This document shows, piece by piece, positions 18,502 through 28,474 of a DNA stretch of 64,000 nucleotides; position 1 is the first letter of the stretch; the number at the start of each line of letters is the position of its first letter. A model generated the notes under the pieces. It saw only the letters and a program-made list of their open reading frames with translations, was not told the origin of the DNA and searched no databases. This DNA is from Salinicoccus carnicancri Crm (GTDB lineage: Bacteria; Bacillota; Bacilli; Staphylococcales; Salinicoccaceae), in contig NZ_ANAM01000006.1 of NCBI RefSeq assembly GCF_000330705.1, forward strand, positions 186,001-250,000, given 5' to 3'. The position numbers were made by a program, and so were the translations under genes.

Positions 18502-19353
18502 ATGAGTATAAACTGGTTTCCGGGCCACATGGCCAAAGCGCGCAGGGAAATAGAAGAGAATTTGAAGAAGATAGATGTTGTCATTGAAATACTGGATGCA
18601 AGAATTCCGGCTTCCAGCCATAACCCGATGCTGGATGAAGTGACCCGGCACAAGCCCCGGGTGGTCATTCTCAATAAGAAGGACATGGCGGACGAAGCAG
18701 CGACGAAATCATGGATTTCAAGGTTTGAGAAGGACGGAAAGCATCCGGTTGCGATCAACGGCAGGGACAATCAGATCATCCGCAAGATCGAGCCGCTCGC
18801 AATCGAAGCAACAGAAGAGATGTTTGAGAAGATGGCTGCCAAAGGCATCAACAGAAGGGCCATTCGTGCGATGATAATCGGCATCCCGAATGTCGGCAAA
18901 TCGACGGTCATCAATAACATTGCAAAAAAGAAGGTCGCACAGACCGGCAACACACCGGGAGTGACAAAGCGCCAGCAGTGGATCAAGGCGGGCACACGCA
19001 TGGAGCTTCTCGATACGCCGGGCATACTGTGGCCGAAGTTCGCAGACGAGGAAACAGGGAAAAAGCTCTCCCTGACCGGTGCCATCAAAGATACAGTCGT
19101 ACCGCTTGATGAAGTGGCGATCTACGGTATGAACTTCCTGCTTGAGCATGACAGGGAGGCTTTCAACAGTTTCTACAATATAGATGCGGATGTGGACGCA
19201 GACATTGTGGAGACATACGAGGCAATCGGCAGATCTCGGGGGCTGAAGGCCGGGGGAGACGAAATCAACTATGAAGCGGTTACGAACAGGATCATCTATG
19301 ATATCAGGAATGCAAAAATCGGCAGATATACATTCGACCGGGCGGTGGACTGA
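18502..19353 (+). CDS. rbgA: Ribosome biogenesis GTPase RbgA (YlqF)
   Basis: RbgA is a GTPase needed for late assembly of the 50S subunit. The 283-residue protein is a circularly permuted GTPase: the G4 motif NKKD comes before the P-loop GIPNVGKST and the DTPG motif. It starts [16 protein letters not shown], as RbgA does. The ATG at 18502 follows GAAGGTGAAGG; a GTG at 18493 lies inside that ribosome site. rnhB starts directly at its stop codon, the order seen across Firmicutes. It is normally next to rplS; here three minus-strand genes separate them. Confidence 0.95.
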   Translation: MSINWFPGHMAKARREIEENLKKIDVVIEILDARIPASSHNPMLDEVTRHKPRVVILNKKDMADEAATKSWISRFEKDGKHPVAINGRDNQIIRKIEPLAIEATEEMFEKMAAKGINRRAIRAMIIGIPNVGKSTVINNIAKKKVAQTGNTPGVTKRQQWIKAGTRMELLDTPGILWPKFADEETGKKLSLTGAIKDTVVPLDEVAIYGMNFLLEHDREAFNSFYNIDADVDADIVETYEAIGRSRGLKAGGDEINYEAVTNRIIYDIRNAKIGRYTFDRAVD

Positions 19354-20118
19354 TTGAAGTCCGTACGTGAAATCACTGCAGAGATCGCCGGTTTCTCTAC
19401 GCTCCAGGAGATAGAGAACTGCAACTATAAGGAAGACAGCCGTAAAGGTGTAAAGGATGCGCTCGGCAAGCAGAGGCGGCGGATCGAAAAAGAACAGATG
19501 CTCCTGGGAAAATATGAAGAGATGCGCCGGTATGAACGTGAACTTGAACCGGACTGCAGCTGCATTGCGGGCGTGGATGAAGCAGGGCGCGGACCGATTG
19601 CCGGGGAAGTCGTGGCTGCTGCCGTCATACTGCCCGAGGGGTTTTTACTGCCGGGGCTGGATGATTCAAAGAAGCTGTCAGCTAAAAAGCGTGAGGCTTT
19701 CCGTGATATCATCATGCGTGAGGCGCATGTCGGTACCGGCATCGCAGATGCCGGTGAAATAGATGACCTCAACATATATGCGGCTTCAAGGCTTGCGATG
19801 CAGAGGGCTGTGGAAAACCTCGCCGTCGGGCCGGACCATCTTCTCGTGGATGCGATGACAATTGGTGCCGGAGTGGATGAGACAGCCATCATAAAAGGGG
19901 ATGCGAACTCTGTGTCCATCGCCGCTGCGAGTGTCATTGCCAAGACGACACGCGACAGGATGATGGCGGAATATGACAGGCTGTACCCGGGCTACCATTT
20001 TTCAGGTAACAAAGGTTATGGAACGAAGGACCATCTGGCAGGGCTTGAAAACTTTGGTGTCACGCCGATACACAGGAGAACCTTCGAACCGGTCAAAAGT
20101 TTGATTCTAAAGCATTAA
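19354..20118 (+). CDS. rnhB: Ribonuclease HII
   Basis: RNase HII removes ribonucleotides from DNA and RNA from RNA-DNA hybrids. The catalytic motif DEAGRG begins at Asp75, and the DDSKKLSAKKRE block and later acidic residues are present. An N-terminal extension of about 70 residues before the catalytic domain is typical of Bacillus and Staphylococcus enzymes; length is 254. The start is TTG immediately after the rbgA stop, with GGTGG upstream, so translation depends on rbgA. Confidence 0.94.
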   Translation: MKSVREITAEIAGFSTLQEIENCNYKEDSRKGVKDALGKQRRRIEKEQMLLGKYEEMRRYERELEPDCSCIAGVDEAGRGPIAGEVVAAAVILPEGFLLPGLDDSKKLSAKKREAFRDIIMREAHVGTGIADAGEIDDLNIYAASRLAMQRAVENLAVGPDHLLVDAMTIGAGVDETAIIKGDANSVSIAAASVIAKTTRDRMMAEYDRLYPGYHFSGNKGYGTKDHLAGLENFGVTPIHRRTFEPVKSLILKH

Positions 20119-20120
20119 TT

Positions 20121-20156
20121 TAATTTCATCAGTTTACTTTGATGAAATCCTTTTCT
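20121..20156 (+). terminator. Possible terminator after rnhB
   Basis: TTTCATCA (20124-20131) pairs with TGATGAAA (20140-20147), followed by CCTTTTC. The stem is AT-rich and overlaps the sucC promoter, so function is uncertain. Confidence 0.45.
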
Positions 20157-20161
20157 ATAAT
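20133..20161 (+). promoter_or_regulatory. Promoter of sucCD
   Basis: TTTACT (20133-20138) and a perfect TATAAT (20156-20161) are 17 bases apart. The -35 box lies in the loop of the upstream hairpin. Confidence 0.65.
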
Positions 20162-20199
20162 TGAATGGTAAGGTTTAAAAAAGTCTTAGGAGGATGAAC

Positions 20200-21369
20200 A
20201 TGAATATCCATGAGTATCAAGGGAAAGAAATTTTTCGCTCCATGGGCGTAGCTGTGCCTGAAGGCAGCGTGGCATATACACCTGAGGAAGCAGTGGACGT
20301 TGCAAAAACACTCGATTCTGATGTGTATGTTGTAAAAGCTCAGATCCATGCAGGCGGCCGCGGGAAAGCCGGCGGTGTCAAAATTGCCAAGTCGATCGAT
20401 GAGGTAAGGGAATATGCCAAGGAACTGCTTGGCAAAGTTCTCGTTACACATCAGACAGGTCCTGAAGGCAAGGAAGTCAAAAGGCTCCTGATCGAAGAAG
20501 GGTGCGATATCCAGAATGAATTCTACATCGGTTTCGTCATAGACCGTGCAACTGACCGCGTCGTTCTGATGGGGTCCGAAGAGGGCGGTACGGAAATTGA
20601 GGAAGTGGCTGAAAAAACACCTGAAAAGATCTTCAAGGAAGTCATCGATCCTGTCGTCGGCCTGATGCCGTACCAGGCGAAACGCCTTGCATTCAACATA
20701 AATATCCCTAAAGAGTCCGTTAACAAGGCGGCTAAACTCATGCTTTCACTGTACAATGTATTTACAGAGAAAGATTGTGCAATCGTGGAAATCAACCCGC
20801 TTGTATCCACCGGTTCGGGAGATGTTCTTGCGCTCGATGCGAAGATCAACTTTGATGAGAACGCACTGTTCCGCAACAAGGATATTGTAGAACTCCGCGA
20901 CCTCGATGAAGAGGATCCGAAGGAAATCGAGGCGTCAAAATATGATCTTTCATATGTTGCACTGGATGGAAATATCGGCTGCATGGTGAACGGTGCAGGC
21001 CTTGCGATGGCAACTATGGATACGATCAACCATTTCGGCGGAAAACCTGCCAACTTCCTTGATGTAGGGGGCGGTGCAACAACTGAGAAAGTTACTGAAG
21101 CATTCAAGATCATCCTCGGTGATGAAGGTGTCAGAGGCATCTTTGTCAATATCTTCGGCGGCATCATGAAGTGTGACGTCATTGCTGAAGGTGTAGTGGA
21201 GGCAGTCAAGAATGTCGGTCTTGATATTCCGCTTGTAGTGCGTCTTGAAGGAACGAACGTCGAGAGAGGCAAGGAAATCCTTGACGGTTCGGACTTCGAC
21301 ATCATCCCTGCAAGCACTATGGCGGAAGGCGCTCAAAAAATCATTGAAGCGGTCAACCAAAATAAATAA
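20200..21369 (+). CDS. sucC: Succinyl-CoA ligase, beta subunit
   Basis: SucC and SucD form succinyl-CoA synthetase of the TCA cycle, which conserves energy as a nucleoside triphosphate. The 389-residue beta subunit starts [12 protein letters not shown], has an ATP-grasp fold with [13 protein letters not shown], and carries the C-terminal ligase domain with [10 protein letters not shown]. The ATG at 20200 is six bases from AGGAGG; the ATG at 20194 touches that site. sucD follows after 17 bases with its own ribosome site. Confidence 0.96.
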   Translation: MNIHEYQGKEIFRSMGVAVPEGSVAYTPEEAVDVAKTLDSDVYVVKAQIHAGGRGKAGGVKIAKSIDEVREYAKELLGKVLVTHQTGPEGKEVKRLLIEEGCDIQNEFYIGFVIDRATDRVVLMGSEEGGTEIEEVAEKTPEKIFKEVIDPVVGLMPYQAKRLAFNINIPKESVNKAAKLMLSLYNVFTEKDCAIVEINPLVSTGSGDVLALDAKINFDENALFRNKDIVELRDLDEEDPKEIEASKYDLSYVALDGNIGCMVNGAGLAMATMDTINHFGGKPANFLDVGGGATTEKVTEAFKIILGDEGVRGIFVNIFGGIMKCDVIAEGVVEAVKNVGLDIPLVVRLEGTNVERGKEILDGSDFDIIPASTMAEGAQKIIEAVNQNK

Positions 21370-21386
21370 TAACGGAGGAATCTACT

Positions 21387-22295
21387 GTGGGTGTATTTAT
21401 CGATAAAGATACGAAAGTACTGGTACAAGGTATAACAGGTTCAACAGCGCTGTTCCACACAAAACAGATGCTCGAATACGGCACTAAGATCGTTGCCGGC
21501 GTCACTCCAGGCAAAGGCGGCCTGGAAGTGGAAGGCGTCCCTGTGTACAATACTGTTGAAGAAGCTAAAGAAGCAACGGGTGCAAATGTTTCTGTAATCT
21601 ATGTCCCGGCACCGTTCGCAGCGGATGCGATCGTAGAGGCGGCAGATGCCGAACTTGATATGGCAATCTGTATTACGGAGCACATCCCTGTGCTCGACAT
21701 GGTCAAAGTGAAACGCTACCTCGAGGACAAGAGCACTCGCCTCGTGGGACCGAACTGTCCGGGTGTAATCACAGCCGACGAGTCCAAGATCGGCATCATG
21801 CCTGGATATATTCACAAAAAAGGCCACGTGGGCGTAGTCAGCCGTTCCGGCACACTTACTTATGAAGCCGTTCACCAGCTGACCGAAGCGGGAATTGGCC
21901 AGACGACTGCCGTCGGTATCGGCGGGGACCCTGTCAACGGAACAGACTTCATAGATTCACTTAAAGCTTTCAATGAAGACCCTGAAACTTATGCGGTCGT
22001 CATGATCGGTGAAATCGGCGGTACTGCCGAAGAGGAAGCTGCGGAGTGGGTCAAGGAAAATATGACCAAGCCTGTAGTGGGCTTCATCGGCGGTGTAACT
22101 GCACCTCCGGGCAAGCGCATGGGCCATGCCGGCGCCATCATCTCAGGTGGTAAAGGGACTGCTGACGAGAAGATCAAGACCATGAATTCATGCGGCATCG
22201 AAACAGCGGACACGCCGTCCGAAATCGGTGAAACACTGATAGAGCGTATCAAACAGGAAGACGGACTTTATGAAAAATGTCTGACTGTAAAGTAA
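21387..22295 (+). CDS. sucD: Succinyl-CoA ligase, alpha subunit
   Basis: This 302-residue subunit contains the CoA-binding Rossmann domain ([22 protein letters not shown]) and the active-site histidine, His247 in MGHAGAII, which is phosphorylated during the reaction. It starts with GTG after CGGAGGAA. It pairs with sucC in one operon that ends at a strong terminator. The placement between rnhB and dprA matches staphylococci and other Bacillales. Confidence 0.96.
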   Translation: MGVFIDKDTKVLVQGITGSTALFHTKQMLEYGTKIVAGVTPGKGGLEVEGVPVYNTVEEAKEATGANVSVIYVPAPFAADAIVEAADAELDMAICITEHIPVLDMVKVKRYLEDKSTRLVGPNCPGVITADESKIGIMPGYIHKKGHVGVVSRSGTLTYEAVHQLTEAGIGQTTAVGIGGDPVNGTDFIDSLKAFNEDPETYAVVMIGEIGGTAEEEAAEWVKENMTKPVVGFIGGVTAPPGKRMGHAGAIISGGKGTADEKIKTMNSCGIETADTPSEIGETLIERIKQEDGLYEKCLTVK

Positions 22296-22324
22296 TTGAA
22301 ATATAAATCACTGATGTGATGATG

Positions 22325-22362
22325 AAAGAGGAGAATCCCCGGCGGATTTCTCCTCTTTTTTA
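22325..22362 (+). terminator. Rho-independent terminator after sucD
   Basis: AAGAGGAGAATCC pairs with GGATTTCTCCTCTT with one bulged base, followed by a T run. Confidence 0.92.
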
Positions 22363-22368
22363 CTTTTA

Positions 22369-22398
22369 TTGACAGTGGATGTATCAGAACATTAACAT
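22369..22398 (+). promoter_or_regulatory. Candidate promoter of dprA
   Basis: A perfect -35 TTGACA (22369-22374) stands 18 bases before a weak TAACAT (22393-22398). An alternative -10, TATAAT at 22419-22424, lacks a good -35. Confidence 0.4.
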
Positions 22399-22454
22399 GT
22401 GTGCTGTCGTTTTTCTTCTATAATATATGTAAAACATAAAACAGGAGGAAGAAG

Positions 22455-23291
22455 ATGAAGATGCTTTCTATGAGCCTCGCCGGTGTCACTCCACATGAAT
22501 ATGCAGCACTTTTGGGGAAGGATAGAAGGATTGACAGACAGAAACTTGCTGAAAAGTTGAGGTTTGCCGGACAGCTGGACGAGGATTATCTAAAAAGGAA
22601 CATGAGGGAGAACAATATTTCAGTGATCACCATCGAAGACGGAATCTATCCCTCAGGCCTAAGGCAAATCTATGATCCGCCCTACTTAATCTATTGCAGG
22701 GGAGATGTCGGATTATTGAATGAACCGCTGCTCGGTGTGGTCGGAAGCAGAAAGTCAACCAGTTACTCCAGGACGGTGTTAACTGATATTTTACCCCATT
22801 TTAAAAATAAAATTTCAATAGTTTCAGGGCTTGCCTACGGTGCAGATGAGATGGCGCATGAAATTTCCATCAATGCCGGGCTCAAAACGATCGGTGTGCT
22901 GGCTTTCGGTTTCGATTTCCATTACCCTGCGACGACAAAAAAATTAAGGGGCATAATGGAAAAATACCATCTGGTCATCAGTGAATATCCCCCTTCTGCA
23001 GGTATTGAAAAATGGAAGTTCATTGCAAGAAACCGCATCATAGCAGGAATTTCAGAAGGTGTACTGGTTACGGAAGCCGAGGAACGGAGCGGGAGTCTTA
23101 TTACATTGGACATGGCTCTGAATGAAAACAGGCACGCCTACTGCATCCCCGGCAACATCACGTCGAAATTATCAGCCGGGACAAATTCAAGGATACGTGA
23201 AGGGGCGAAACCGGTCATATGTGCGGGAGATGTTTTAGAAGATTTTTCCTGTGGAGTTTCATCTCCATCTGAAAAAATAAAACTTTTATAG
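22455..23291 (+). CDS. dprA: DNA-processing protein DprA (Smf)
   Basis: DprA protects incoming single-stranded DNA and loads RecA during natural transformation. The 278-residue protein is the short form: a Rossmann-like core with GSRKST, SGLAYGADEMAH, FDFHYP and the block FIARNRIIAGISEGVLVTEAEERSGSL (in two parts), and no C-terminal winged-helix domain. It starts at ATG after AGGAGG. In S. aureus dprA also precedes topA. Its presence does not prove that the organism is competent. Confidence 0.92.
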   Translation: MKMLSMSLAGVTPHEYAALLGKDRRIDRQKLAEKLRFAGQLDEDYLKRNMRENNISVITIEDGIYPSGLRQIYDPPYLIYCRGDVGLLNEPLLGVVGSRKSTSYSRTVLTDILPHFKNKISIVSGLAYGADEMAHEISINAGLKTIGVLAFGFDFHYPATTKKLRGIMEKYHLVISEYPPSAGIEKWKFIARNRIIAGISEGVLVTEAEERSGSLITLDMALNENRHAYCIPGNITSKLSAGTNSRIREGAKPVICAGDVLEDFSCGVSSPSEKIKLL

Positions 23292-23321
23292 TTGACAAAC
23301 AATTTTGGTTCACTGTATTAT
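23292..23321 (+). promoter_or_regulatory. Promoter of topA
   Basis: A perfect TTGACA (23292-23297) and TATTAT (23316-23321) are 18 bases apart. It starts immediately after the dprA stop codon. Confidence 0.75.
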
Positions 23322-23360
23322 TTGGATTTGAAAAGACCAGAAAAAAGGAGGCAGTCGAAA

Positions 23361-25427
23361 ATGGCGGATAATTTGGTTATTGTCGAATCGCCGGCCAAAG
23401 CCAAAACCATCGAAAAGTATCTTGGTAAACGATACAAAGTCGTAGCTTCGATGGGGCATGTTCGAGATTTGCCTCGCAGTCAAACGGGGATAGATACGGA
23501 AAATAATTACGAGCCTAAATACATTACCATTCGCGGCAAAGGTCCACTTCTAAAAGATCTGAAGAAGGAAGCCAAAAAAGCGAAGAAAATATACCTGGCA
23601 AGTGACCCGGACCGCGAAGGTGAAGCCATTGCCTGGCATTTGAGCCATGCGCTTGGTGACGATAAAGATTATTACAGAGTTGTTTTCAACGAAATAACGA
23701 AAGATGCAGTAAAAGAGAGTTTCAAACATCCCGGGGAAATCAACCAGCAGCTGGTGGATGCCCAGCAGGCAAGGCGCATACTGGACCGGCTGGTAGGATA
23801 CAACATTTCACCTGTACTATGGAAGAAAGTGAAAAAAGGTCTGTCAGCCGGGCGTGTGCAGTCAGTTGCACTGAGGCTTGTTATTGACCGTGAAAACGAA
23901 ATACGGAATTTCAAGCCTGAAGAATACTGGACGATTACATCTCAGTTCAAACATGGACGCAGTTCTTTTGAGGGTAAATTCAACCGTCTTAAAGACGAAA
24001 AGATCAAGCTCAAAACAAAAGATGACGTGGACAAAGTGCTCGCACAGCTTGAGGGGAATGAATTTAACGTAGATTCCGTCGAGAAGAAAGAGAAGAAAAG
24101 GTTCCCGGCGCAGCCGTTCACGACTTCATCACTGCAGCAGGAAGCAGCGCGCAAACTGAACTTCAAAGCACGGAAGACGATGATGACCGCCCAGCAGCTG
24201 TATGAGGGGATTGATATCAAGCGCGAAGGCACAGTGGGTCTGATCACATATATGAGAACAGACTCTACAAGGATCTCGCCCGTTGCCCAAAAAGAGGCGA
24301 CGGATTTCATACAGAAGGAATATGGTGATGAATATGTCGGCCGTAAAAAGTCGGCCAAACAGTCCGAATCAAGCCAGGATGCACACGAGGCTGTCCGGCC
24401 GACTTCCGCCAACCGTACACCGGCGAATATGAAACAGTATCTTTCCCGTGATCAGTACAGGCTCTACAAACTGATATGGGACCGTTTCATAGCAAGCAAC
24501 ATGGCTCCGGCCATACTCGATACCGTCAAGATGGACCTTTCCAACAACGGCGTCATCTTCAGAAGCAATGGACAGACGATCAAGTTTAAGGGATTCATGC
24601 AGATTTATATTGAAGGAAATGACGACGGTGACGAAGACATGAACAACCGTCTTCCGGAAATTGCCGAAAATGAAACAGTAAAAAGTGAAAAAGTCGAACC
24701 GAAGCAGCACTTCACGCAGCCACCGCCAAGATTTACCGAGGCGAGACTGGTAAAAACACTTGAAGAGCTGGGCATCGGCAGGCCGTCAACCTACGCACCA
24801 ACCATCGATACTATACAAAAGCGCAATTATGTGAAGATGGATCAGAAGCGTTTCATGCCCACTGAAATCGGGGAGATTGTCAACCAGTCCATGAACGAAT
24901 ACTTCCCGGACATCATCGATGTAGACTTCACACGGACGATGGAAAAAAGTCTGGATGATATCGCAGAAGGCGATGCATCCTGGGTCAAGGTCATAGACGA
25001 TTTCTACAAGGATTTCAGTCCTCAGGTGGAACGTGCGGATGAAGAGATGGAGAAAATCGAAATCAAGGATGAGCCGGCAGGCGAGGATTGTGAGAAATGC
25101 GGTTCACCGATGGTCTATAAGATGGGCCGCTATGGCAAGTTCATGGCCTGCTCCAACTTCCCCGACTGCAGAAACACAAAAGCCATCGTCAAGACGATCG
25201 GGGTCAAGTGCCCGAAATGCAAAGATGGTGAAGTGGTTGAGAGGAAATCCAAAAAAAACCGGATCTTCTATGGATGCGACCAGTATCCTGAGTGCGATTT
25301 CATTTCGTGGGACCGTCCTATCGGCAGGAACTGTCCGAAATGCGATCATTATCTCGTGGAGACGAAAAAAGGCAAAACGGCAAAAGTCAAATGTACAAAC
25401 TGTGATTACGAAGAAAAAGCCGAGTAA
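23361..25427 (+). CDS. topA: DNA topoisomerase I
   Basis: TopA relaxes negative supercoils. The 688-residue protein begins with the Toprim domain ([18 protein letters not shown]) with DPDREGEA, and has the catalytic tyrosine Tyr297 in [12 protein letters not shown]. The C-terminus has three zinc-finger-like blocks with four cysteines each (from about residue 575). The ATG at 23361 follows AAAGGAGG; a TTG at 23292 lies inside the promoter and is rejected. In Bacillus and Staphylococcus trmFO follows, but here the next gene is xerC. Confidence 0.96.
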   Translation: MADNLVIVESPAKAKTIEKYLGKRYKVVASMGHVRDLPRSQTGIDTENNYEPKYITIRGKGPLLKDLKKEAKKAKKIYLASDPDREGEAIAWHLSHALGDDKDYYRVVFNEITKDAVKESFKHPGEINQQLVDAQQARRILDRLVGYNISPVLWKKVKKGLSAGRVQSVALRLVIDRENEIRNFKPEEYWTITSQFKHGRSSFEGKFNRLKDEKIKLKTKDDVDKVLAQLEGNEFNVDSVEKKEKKRFPAQPFTTSSLQQEAARKLNFKARKTMMTAQQLYEGIDIKREGTVGLITYMRTDSTRISPVAQKEATDFIQKEYGDEYVGRKKSAKQSESSQDAHEAVRPTSANRTPANMKQYLSRDQYRLYKLIWDRFIASNMAPAILDTVKMDLSNNGVIFRSNGQTIKFKGFMQIYIEGNDDGDEDMNNRLPEIAENETVKSEKVEPKQHFTQPPPRFTEARLVKTLEELGIGRPSTYAPTIDTIQKRNYVKMDQKRFMPTEIGEIVNQSMNEYFPDIIDVDFTRTMEKSLDDIAEGDASWVKVIDDFYKDFSPQVERADEEMEKIEIKDEPAGEDCEKCGSPMVYKMGRYGKFMACSNFPDCRNTKAIVKTIGVKCPKCKDGEVVERKSKKNRIFYGCDQYPECDFISWDRPIGRNCPKCDHYLVETKKGKTAKVKCTNCDYEEKAE

Positions 25428-25431
25428 ATTG

Positions 25432-25462
25432 AAATACCCATATGCGGATATGGGTATTTTTT
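25432..25462 (+). terminator. Rho-independent terminator after topA
   Basis: A perfect 12-pair stem (25432-25443 with 25448-25459), a GCGG loop and a T run. Confidence 0.93.
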
Positions 25463-25644
25463 GCTTGTTCAAAAAATGTTTTAATAATATTCATTAAATT
25501 TTGTGCATTTTTGTCGCAGATAGTTTACAATATATGATTGGGAACTGGAGAACGATGTCAAAAGGACTCATTTAGATGCGAACTTCTTATCATTTGTATG
25601 ATTTTTTGTAATTGTGATAAGATTCAGATAAAGGAGGTGGGCGT
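25463..25644 (+). promoter_or_regulatory. AT-rich leader and promoter region of xerC-hslVU-codY
   Basis: Candidate boxes TTGTCG (25511-25516) and TATGAT (25533-25538) are 16 bases apart; TACAAT (25526-25531) is an alternative -10. A sequence at 25497-25511 resembles a CodY box with four mismatches. Two tiny open frames (25555-25575 and 25576-25611) precede the strong ribosome site AAGGAGG at 25631-25637. No trace of trmFO is visible. Confidence 0.4.
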
Positions 25645-26520
25645 ATCCGCTACCTTGACCAGTTTCTGGATCAGCTGGCATTCCAGCGCAACATGTCGGA
25701 ACACACCGTGACGAATTATAAAAAGGATATCCTCGAATTTGAAAAATTCCTGAAAGTAGAATCGCTTACGCCGGAGCATTTCAAATACATGGACGCCAGA
25801 AACTATCTCAACAGGCTCTATGAAAAAAAACTGAAGAAAACTACGGTATCCAGGAAGATATCTTCGTTGAGGAGCTTTTATAATTATCTGCTGGACCGCA
25901 ATATTGTGGCTGCCAACCCATTCCGCAGCCTGCCTAACCCGAAGCAGGAAAAGCCGTTGCCGGGTTTTCTTTACGAGAATGAGATCAGTGCGCTGTTCGA
26001 TGGTCTGGACCGGACTTCAGGCATGTATACGAGAGACCTTGCCCTGCTGGAACTACTCTATGCAACAGGCATCCGTGCTTCCGAACTTCTGGGTCTGAAC
26101 CTGTCAGATATCGACTTTGACCATTCATTCATCAAAGTGCGTGGCAAGGGCGGCAAAGAAAGGGTTGTCCCTTTTGGGAGCAGGGCATCGTGTGCCCTTT
26201 GTGACTACATTGAGGCCCACCGGAAGGCGATTGATGACGGTGGAGCGTTCTGGATCAATCACAGGGGCGGCCCACTGACTTCCCGCGGGCTGAGGTATGT
26301 TCTTGATATGATGGTCAAAAAGAGTGCGAGTGATCTTCATATACATCCGCACAAGATCAGGCACAGTTTTGCGACGCACATGCTCAATAATGGAGCGGAC
26401 CTCAGGGCGGTGCAGGATCTGCTCGGACATGAATCTCTTTCTACAACCCAGAGATATACGCATGTCTCCAAAGAACAGCTGAGGAAGACGTATTTGGAAC
26501 ATCATCCAGCAAATAAGTAA
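25645..26520 (+). CDS. xerC: Tyrosine recombinase XerC
   Basis: XerC with XerD resolves chromosome dimers at dif. The catalytic set is complete, counted from the ATC at 25645: Arg144, Lys168, His236, Arg239, His262 and Tyr271. The first in-frame ATG is at 25693, but coding similarity to staphylococcal XerC extends upstream of it ([14 protein letters not shown]), and the only good ribosome site, AAGGAGG at 25631-25637, points to ATC at 25645. No ATG, GTG or TTG is in frame between the stop at 25618 and 25693. I therefore propose an ATC start (291 residues). hslV follows after 11 bases. Confidence 0.88.
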   Translation: MRYLDQFLDQLAFQRNMSEHTVTNYKKDILEFEKFLKVESLTPEHFKYMDARNYLNRLYEKKLKKTTVSRKISSLRSFYNYLLDRNIVAANPFRSLPNPKQEKPLPGFLYENEISALFDGLDRTSGMYTRDLALLELLYATGIRASELLGLNLSDIDFDHSFIKVRGKGGKERVVPFGSRASCALCDYIEAHRKAIDDGGAFWINHRGGPLTSRGLRYVLDMMVKKSASDLHIHPHKIRHSFATHMLNNGADLRAVQDLLGHESLSTTQRYTHVSKEQLRKTYLEHHPANK

Positions 26521-26531
26521 GAGGTGGGAAA

Positions 26532-27071
26532 ATGGCTATTAAAGGAACGACGATATTCGCCATCCGTCATCAGGACAGGATGGCGATGGCCGGTGACGGC
26601 CAGGTCACACTTGGCAACCAGGTAGTGATGAAGCATACTGCACGGAAGGTCAGACGCCTGTTCGACGACAAAGTCGTAGCGGGCTTTGCGGGCAGTGTGG
26701 CCGATGCATTCACACTGTTTGAAAAATTCGAGGCCAACCTCCATGCATATAACGGAAACCTGGCGCGTGCCGCTGTTGAACTTGCCAAAGAGTGGCGGGG
26801 GGATAAGATCCTCCGGCAGCTCGAGGCGATGCTGATTGTCATGGATAAGGAGTCCATGCTGCTGGTAAGCGGCACGGGTGAGGTCATCGAGCCGGACGAC
26901 GGCATACTTGCCATCGGCAGCGGCGGCAACTATGCGCTGGCTGCGGGACGGGCGATGAAACGACACGGTGAAGGTCTTGATGCGGAAACAATCGCCCGGG
27001 ACAGCCTTCATGTTGCCAGTGAAATATGTGTGTTCACCAATGATAATATCATTGTGGAAACGATAGATTAA
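26532..27071 (+). CDS. hslV: ATP-dependent protease subunit HslV (ClpQ)
   Basis: HslV is the proteasome-like peptidase that works with the HslU unfoldase. The 179-residue protein has [10 protein letters not shown] and [14 protein letters not shown], as in Bacillus and Staphylococcus. In E. coli the nucleophile is Thr1 after Met removal; Bacillus ClpQ has Ser at position 2. Here the sequence begins MAIKGTTIF, so Ala would be exposed and the conserved Thr pair is at residues 6-7. No alternative start lies closer to it. Extra N-terminal processing or loss of activity is possible. Confidence 0.93.
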   Translation: MAIKGTTIFAIRHQDRMAMAGDGQVTLGNQVVMKHTARKVRRLFDDKVVAGFAGSVADAFTLFEKFEANLHAYNGNLARAAVELAKEWRGDKILRQLEAMLIVMDKESMLLVSGTGEVIEPDDGILAIGSGGNYALAAGRAMKRHGEGLDAETIARDSLHVASEICVFTNDNIIVETID

Positions 27072-27085
27072 AGGAGCGTCTATAA

Positions 27086-28456
27086 GTGAAACAGAATCTT
27101 TCTCCACGTGAGATAACTGCACGTCTTGATGAGGATATCATCGGTCAGGATGATGCGAAGCGCAAAGTTGCGATAGCAATGCGGAACAGATTCAGAAGGA
27201 TGCAGCTCGATGACGGGCTGAAAGACGAAGTGATTCCCAAGAACATTCTTATGATTGGACCGACAGGAGTAGGGAAAACGGAGATAGCAAGACGGATGGC
27301 GAAGCTTACAGGAGCGCCCTTCACAAAAGTGGAAGCGACGAAGTTCACTGAAGTGGGCTACGTCGGCCGGGATGTTGAAAGCATGGTGCGCGATCTCGTT
27401 GAAGCAGGCGTCCGGATTGTCAAGGACCGGCAGATGGAGATCGTCTCCGAAGATGCCGCGAACCTGGCCGAAGAACGGCTGGTCGGTCTGCTTGCACCGG
27501 GAGTGAAACGCACCAAGCAGTCGAATAATCCTTTTGAGATGCTCATGAACCAGCAGGGCGGTGAGGAATATGAAGAGGTGACGGATGAGGTGCGGCAAAA
27601 GCGCATGTCACTCCGTGACAAACTGAAAGCGGGACTTCTGGAAGATGAAAAAGTGACGGTCGAAGTTGAGCAGAGCCAGAACCCGATGGGCATGATGATG
27701 CCCGACATGGATGAAGGCGGTATGCAGGACATGCTGAAGCAGTTCATGCCGAAAAAAAAGCACAAGCGCACGATACCTGTTAAAAAGGCCCGTGAATACT
27801 TGCAGCGTGAAGAAGCGGAGAAGATCATTGATACCGACACGGTGAATTCTGAAGCGATAGAACTTGCCGAAACAATGGGCATCATATTCATCGACGAGAT
27901 GGACAAGATCGCCAAGGGCGGACAGAACTCAGGCGATGTTTCGCGTGAAGGCGTCCAGCGGGACATCCTGCCGATTGTCGAAGGCAGTACGATCCAGACC
28001 AAATACGGTCCGGTGGATACCGATCACATCCTGTTCATCGGCGCCGGAGCATTCCATGTCGCCAAACCGAGCGACCTGATACCGGAGCTCCAGGGGCGCT
28101 TCCCGATCCGGGTCGAACTGGGAAAGCTGAAAGCGGAGGACTTCGAAAATATTTTGAGGGAACCGAGGAGTTCCCTGCTGAAACAGTATGAAGCCCTGCT
28201 GTCGACAGAAGGTGTAACGATTTCGTTCACCGATGAAGCTGTTGGCGAACTTGCACAAATCGCATTCGAGGTAAATTCGGATACGGATGATATCGGGGCG
28301 CGGCGCCTGCACACGATACTCGAGACTCTGCTTGAAGAACTGCTTTTTGAAGCAAGCGGAATGCAGGGCGCACATGTTGAAATCACAAGGCAGTACGTAA
28401 CAGCAAGACTGGACAAAATAAAATCAGACAAGAATCTGAGCGCATTTATCTTATAA
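27086..28456 (+). CDS. hslU: HslU (ClpY) ATPase subunit
   Basis: HslU is the AAA+ unfoldase that feeds substrates to HslV. The 456-residue protein has the Walker A block [13 protein letters not shown], an intermediate domain (about residues 110-235) rich in Met and charged residues, Walker [12 protein letters not shown], and a C-terminal tail ending LSAFIL, which in this family inserts into HslV. The start is GTG after AAAGGAG. It is co-transcribed with hslV upstream and codY downstream. Confidence 0.95.
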   Translation: MKQNLSPREITARLDEDIIGQDDAKRKVAIAMRNRFRRMQLDDGLKDEVIPKNILMIGPTGVGKTEIARRMAKLTGAPFTKVEATKFTEVGYVGRDVESMVRDLVEAGVRIVKDRQMEIVSEDAANLAEERLVGLLAPGVKRTKQSNNPFEMLMNQQGGEEYEEVTDEVRQKRMSLRDKLKAGLLEDEKVTVEVEQSQNPMGMMMPDMDEGGMQDMLKQFMPKKKHKRTIPVKKAREYLQREEAEKIIDTDTVNSEAIELAETMGIIFIDEMDKIAKGGQNSGDVSREGVQRDILPIVEGSTIQTKYGPVDTDHILFIGAGAFHVAKPSDLIPELQGRFPIRVELGKLKAEDFENILREPRSSLLKQYEALLSTEGVTISFTDEAVGELAQIAFEVNSDTDDIGARRLHTILETLLEELLFEASGMQGAHVEITRQYVTARLDKIKSDKNLSAFIL

Positions 28457-28474
28457 TCATAAAGGAGAAAAAGA

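Noticed and set aside
23292-23360. Extension of topA to TTG 23292
   Set aside because: The extension covers the topA promoter and ribosome site, and homologues begin with the [13 protein letters not shown] block.
25555-25611. Two tiny open frames as leader peptide genes
   Set aside because: At 6 and 11 codons they are short enough to occur by chance, and no attenuator hairpin follows them. Kept only as a low-interest note.
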